Source: Vulcanimicrobiota bacterium (GTDB taxonomy: Bacteria > Vulcanimicrobiota > Vulcanimicrobiia > Vulcanimicrobiales > Vulcanimicrobiaceae). Taken from it: a stretch of DNA of 64,000 nucleotides. The position numbers and the translations under genes are program-made. The notes below the pieces were generated by a model. That model ran no database searches and had not been told where the DNA came from. It saw only the letters and a program-made list of their open reading frames with translations. This document shows positions 62,171 through 64,000 of this stretch, in pieces (within the stretch, counting starts at the first letter, position 1; every line of letters starts with the position of its first letter). The stretch lies in contig PMSI01000005.1 in the NCBI GenBank assembly GCA_003168375.1, positions 124,001-188,000 on the forward strand, written 5' to 3'.

Positions 62171-63409
62171 CTACGGCTTCGAACCACCGTGCTCCCGGTA
62201 GCGCGGCTCGGCGATCGCTCCTGCCTCGTGCAGCCGCCGGAGCTCCGCCTCGTCGAGACCGAGGTCGCGTCCCAGTACCTCGGCGGTGTCGGCGCCGACC
62301 TGGGTTCGGCCGGGCTCGAGCGGCGGCGCTCCGGCGCGGGCGAAGCGCGGAAATGCGTTGTTGATCACGACCTCACCGAGATCGGGATCCGGGAGCCTCA
62401 CCAGCGAGCCGCGCGCCGCGATCTGAGGGTTGTCGAAGACCGAGTCGATCGACTCCAGCGGGCCGACCGCGCACCCGGCCCGGGTCAGGACGCCGATGAC
62501 CTCGTCGCGCGGGCGCGTGTCGCAAAACGTCTGGATCGTCACGTCGAGCGCCTCGCCGTTCGCGACCCGGTCGGCGTTGGTGCGGAAGCGGGGGTCGGCG
62601 GCCAGCGCGTCGCCGCCGATCGTGCGCAGCACCCGCTCGGCGACTTCTTGCGTGCTCCCCGAGAGCGCGACGTACCGCCCGTCGGCGCAGCGGTACGCGC
62701 CGCGCGGCGCCGTGTCTTCCAGCCGGTTCCCCAGCCGCTGGTGCAGCGTCCCGTTCGCCGCGTACTCGGTGATCTGCGACTCGACCAGCTTCATCACCGC
62801 TTCGTAGATCGCGAAGTCGATCACCTCGCCCTCGCCGGTCCGCAGCCGATGCGCGTACGCGGCGCAGACCGCGGCCGTCGCGGCCTGTCCGGCCATCACG
62901 TCGGCGAGCGGAAACGCGGGCAGCAGCGGCGGCCGGTCGTCGTACCCCGAGACGGTCGCGATCCCGGTCATCGCTTCGGCGAGCGTGCCGAAGCCGGCGC
63001 GGTCGCGGTACGGGCCGTCCTGACCGAACGCCGTCATCCGCAAGATGACGAGGTGCGGCGCCGCTGCCAGCAGACGCTCGGGAGCGAGGTTCCAGCGCTC
63101 TAGCGTCCCCGGCCGGAAGTTTTCTATGAAGACGTCGAACGAGGGCAGCCAGCGCAGCAGCAGCTCTTGCGCCTCGGCGCCGTGGAGATCGAAGGCGACG
63201 CTGCGCTTGTTGCGCCCCAGCGATTTCCAGTAGAGCCCGATCCCGTTCTGCTGCGCACCATAGCGGCGCGCGTGATCGCCGGGACCCGGCCGTTCGAGCT
63301 TGATCACCTCGGCGCCGAAGTCCGCCAGCATCGCCGCGGTGGTCGGCGCGGCGATCATCGTCGAGCAATCCAGGACGCGGACGCCGGCCAGGGGACCGTT
63401 CTGGGCCAT
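62171..63409 (-). CDS. family III CoA-transferase (CaiB/BaiF)
   Basis: 412 aa. Typical: LAGVRVLDCSTMIAAPTTAA, ADFGAEVIKLERPGPGDHAR, WKSLGRNKRSVAFDLHGAEA, IENFRPGTLERWNLAPERLL and the catalytic Asp in PAFPLADVMAGQAATAAVC near residue 167. It moves CoA between carboxylic acids, so it could activate an acid brought in by the TRAP system. It is first in the run that continues into DctP, DctQM and the two dehydrogenases on the same strand, 55 bp before DctP. Substrate unknown. Confidence 0.92.
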   Translation of the reverse strand: MAQNGPLAGVRVLDCSTMIAAPTTAAMLADFGAEVIKLERPGPGDHARRYGAQQNGIGLYWKSLGRNKRSVAFDLHGAEAQELLLRWLPSFDVFIENFRPGTLERWNLAPERLLAAAPHLVILRMTAFGQDGPYRDRAGFGTLAEAMTGIATVSGYDDRPPLLPAFPLADVMAGQAATAAVCAAYAHRLRTGEGEVIDFAIYEAVMKLVESQITEYAANGTLHQRLGNRLEDTAPRGAYRCADGRYVALSGSTQEVAERVLRTIGGDALAADPRFRTNADRVANGEALDVTIQTFCDTRPRDEVIGVLTRAGCAVGPLESIDSVFDNPQIAARGSLVRLPDPDLGEVVINNAFPRFARAGAPPLEPGRTQVGADTAEVLGRDLGLDEAELRRLHEAGAIAEPRYREHGGSKP

Positions 63410-63454
63410 CCCGGTTTGAGCCCCGAACGCAGTGCAGAATCCTGCGTGGTATAG

Positions 63455-63470
63455 ACCTACTTGCGTAGGT
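63455..63470. promoter_or_regulatory. palindromic operator-like site between divergent genes
   Basis: ACCTAC-TTGC-GTAGGT, a perfect 6+4+6 inverted repeat in the 140-bp gap between the CoA-transferase and the 72-residue gene. TTGCGT within it could be a -35 box (63461) 16 bp before TACGTA (63483-63488) for the plus-strand gene, so a bound repressor would block that promoter. Confidence 0.45.
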
Positions 63471-63549
63471 ATTGTAGAGTGGTACGTAACGGAACAACGT
63501 CGAGCGCTTGCGCTCGCGTCCCGATCGCTATTTTTGCGAGGACACGACC

Positions 63550-63768
63550 ATGATCAAGATGGTTCGCATCAGTTCGCCGCGTCCGACCGAAGGCCGGCCG
63601 GGACGCTACGAGTCGTTCATTACCGGCACGGGCGAAGACCCGGTGCGCGTCGTCGGCCCCTCGAGCGACGCGGTGAAGGGCTCCGCCACCGCGGTGATCG
63701 CTCATAGCCACCGCCAAGGCTGCGATCTGCGCACCGCGCTCCGCGCCGTCGCGAACGGCACCGCCTAA
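63550..63768 (+). CDS. small hypothetical protein
   Basis: 72 residues: IKMVRISSPRPTEGRPGRYE, SFITGTGEDPVRVVGPSSDA and a C-terminal helix QGCDLRTALRAVANGTA. No motif recognised. ATG at 63550 is preferred over a frame start at 63508, which would lie only about 20 bp after the -10 box; the ribosome binding site is weak. It lies 70 bp before the start of the open frame at the window end. Confidence 0.5.
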   Translation: MIKMVRISSPRPTEGRPGRYESFITGTGEDPVRVVGPSSDAVKGSATAVIAHSHRQGCDLRTALRAVANGTA

Positions 63769-63838
63769 CAACCAGGTCCCCACCGCCTCGGCCCGGCCCG
63801 TTCGGGGACGGCCGACCCGGGCGGTCGAAGTGCGTCGC

Positions 63839-64000
63839 ATGCACGAGCCGGATCCGGCGACGCTGACCATTTCCGAGCGCGCCGATGCGCTCGAGCAGCG
63901 CATGAGCGACGAGCTCGACGCGCTCGTCGTGAAATCGAACCTCTATACCTCGGGCGAGAGCGACCCGCGCGCCTACCGCACTCCGAAGCTCGGTGACGAC
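63839..64000 (+). CDS. start of a gene cut by the window end
   Basis: 54 codons open to the window end: MHEPDPATLTISERADALEQ, RMSDELDALVVKSNLYTSGE and DPRAYRTPKLGDD. An in-frame GTG sits at 63830. Hydrophilic, acidic, helical; no family recognised from this piece. Confidence 0.4.
   Translation, partial: MHEPDPATLTISERADALEQRMSDELDALVVKSNLYTSGESDPRAYRTPKLGDD

Overview
This window is GC-rich bacterial chromosome, densely packed with genes on both strands. Long spurious frames run antisense to most real genes, and third codon positions are strongly G/C. No rRNA, tRNA or CRISPR array was seen. The dnaG-rpoD pair, many small secreted proteins with Ala/Pro-rich tails, and many GTG/TTG (and two apparent CTG) starts suggest a soil or environmental lineage outside the well-studied phyla. 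Eremiobacterota (WPS-2) or a relative is my guess, from gene flavour only; there is no marker gene in the window that I can use to prove it.

Layout. 1-11.6 kb is an oligopeptide/glutathione-type ABC uptake region: a cut-off permease, a beta-keto acid cleavage enzyme, a DppC/DppB pair with two tandem binding proteins, and a third binding protein overlapping a gamma-glutamyltransferase. 11.6-14.6 kb holds homologues of KamC and KamB (reactivase of B12-dependent lysine 5,6-aminomutase), without the mutase, next to MntP. 14.6-24 kb has a lone receiver protein, proline dehydrogenase, a HEAT-cyclophilin, a KGG stress protein, three secreted unknowns, and a phosphorelay (hybrid kinase, receiver-HD-GYP split by a 23-bp duplication, HPt). 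24-34.7 kb holds rpoD, dnaG, a prolyl oligopeptidase head-to-head with an HD phosphohydrolase, a metallothionein, a TPR protein and MsrA.

34.7-36.7 kb is the most striking locus: a promoter, a 25-codon leader peptide rich in Trp/Tyr/Phe codons, competing hairpins ending in a terminator, then a prephenate dehydratase-ACT-DAHP synthase fusion. This looks like ribosome-mediated attenuation of aromatic amino acid synthesis. 36.8-42.9 kb is mixed (Asn-rich secreted protein, class II aldolases, glutathionyl-hydroquinone reductase, Na+/H+ antiporter, tautomerase).

44.3-50.3 kb encodes a complete protocatechuate 4,5-cleavage pathway in overlapping genes (ligK-ligU-ligJ-ligI-ligA-ligB-ligC), ending in pyruvate plus oxaloacetate. 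A LivK-type binding protein sits divergently upstream; a DUF1932 dehydrogenase, a PcaD-like hydrolase, a TRAP transporter, a tartrate/D-malate dehydrogenase, a hydroxyacid dehydrogenase and a CoA-transferase lie downstream. Between them, 50.3-52.7 kb is visibly less GC-rich and carries a two-gene TIR-like module and a tail-to-tail XRE/HigB-like pair; this looks acquired and defence-related. A second toxin-antitoxin-like pair (AbiEii type) is at 56.2-57.2 kb. A 23-33 bp dispersed repeat occurs four times, three times inside or at the ends of genes.
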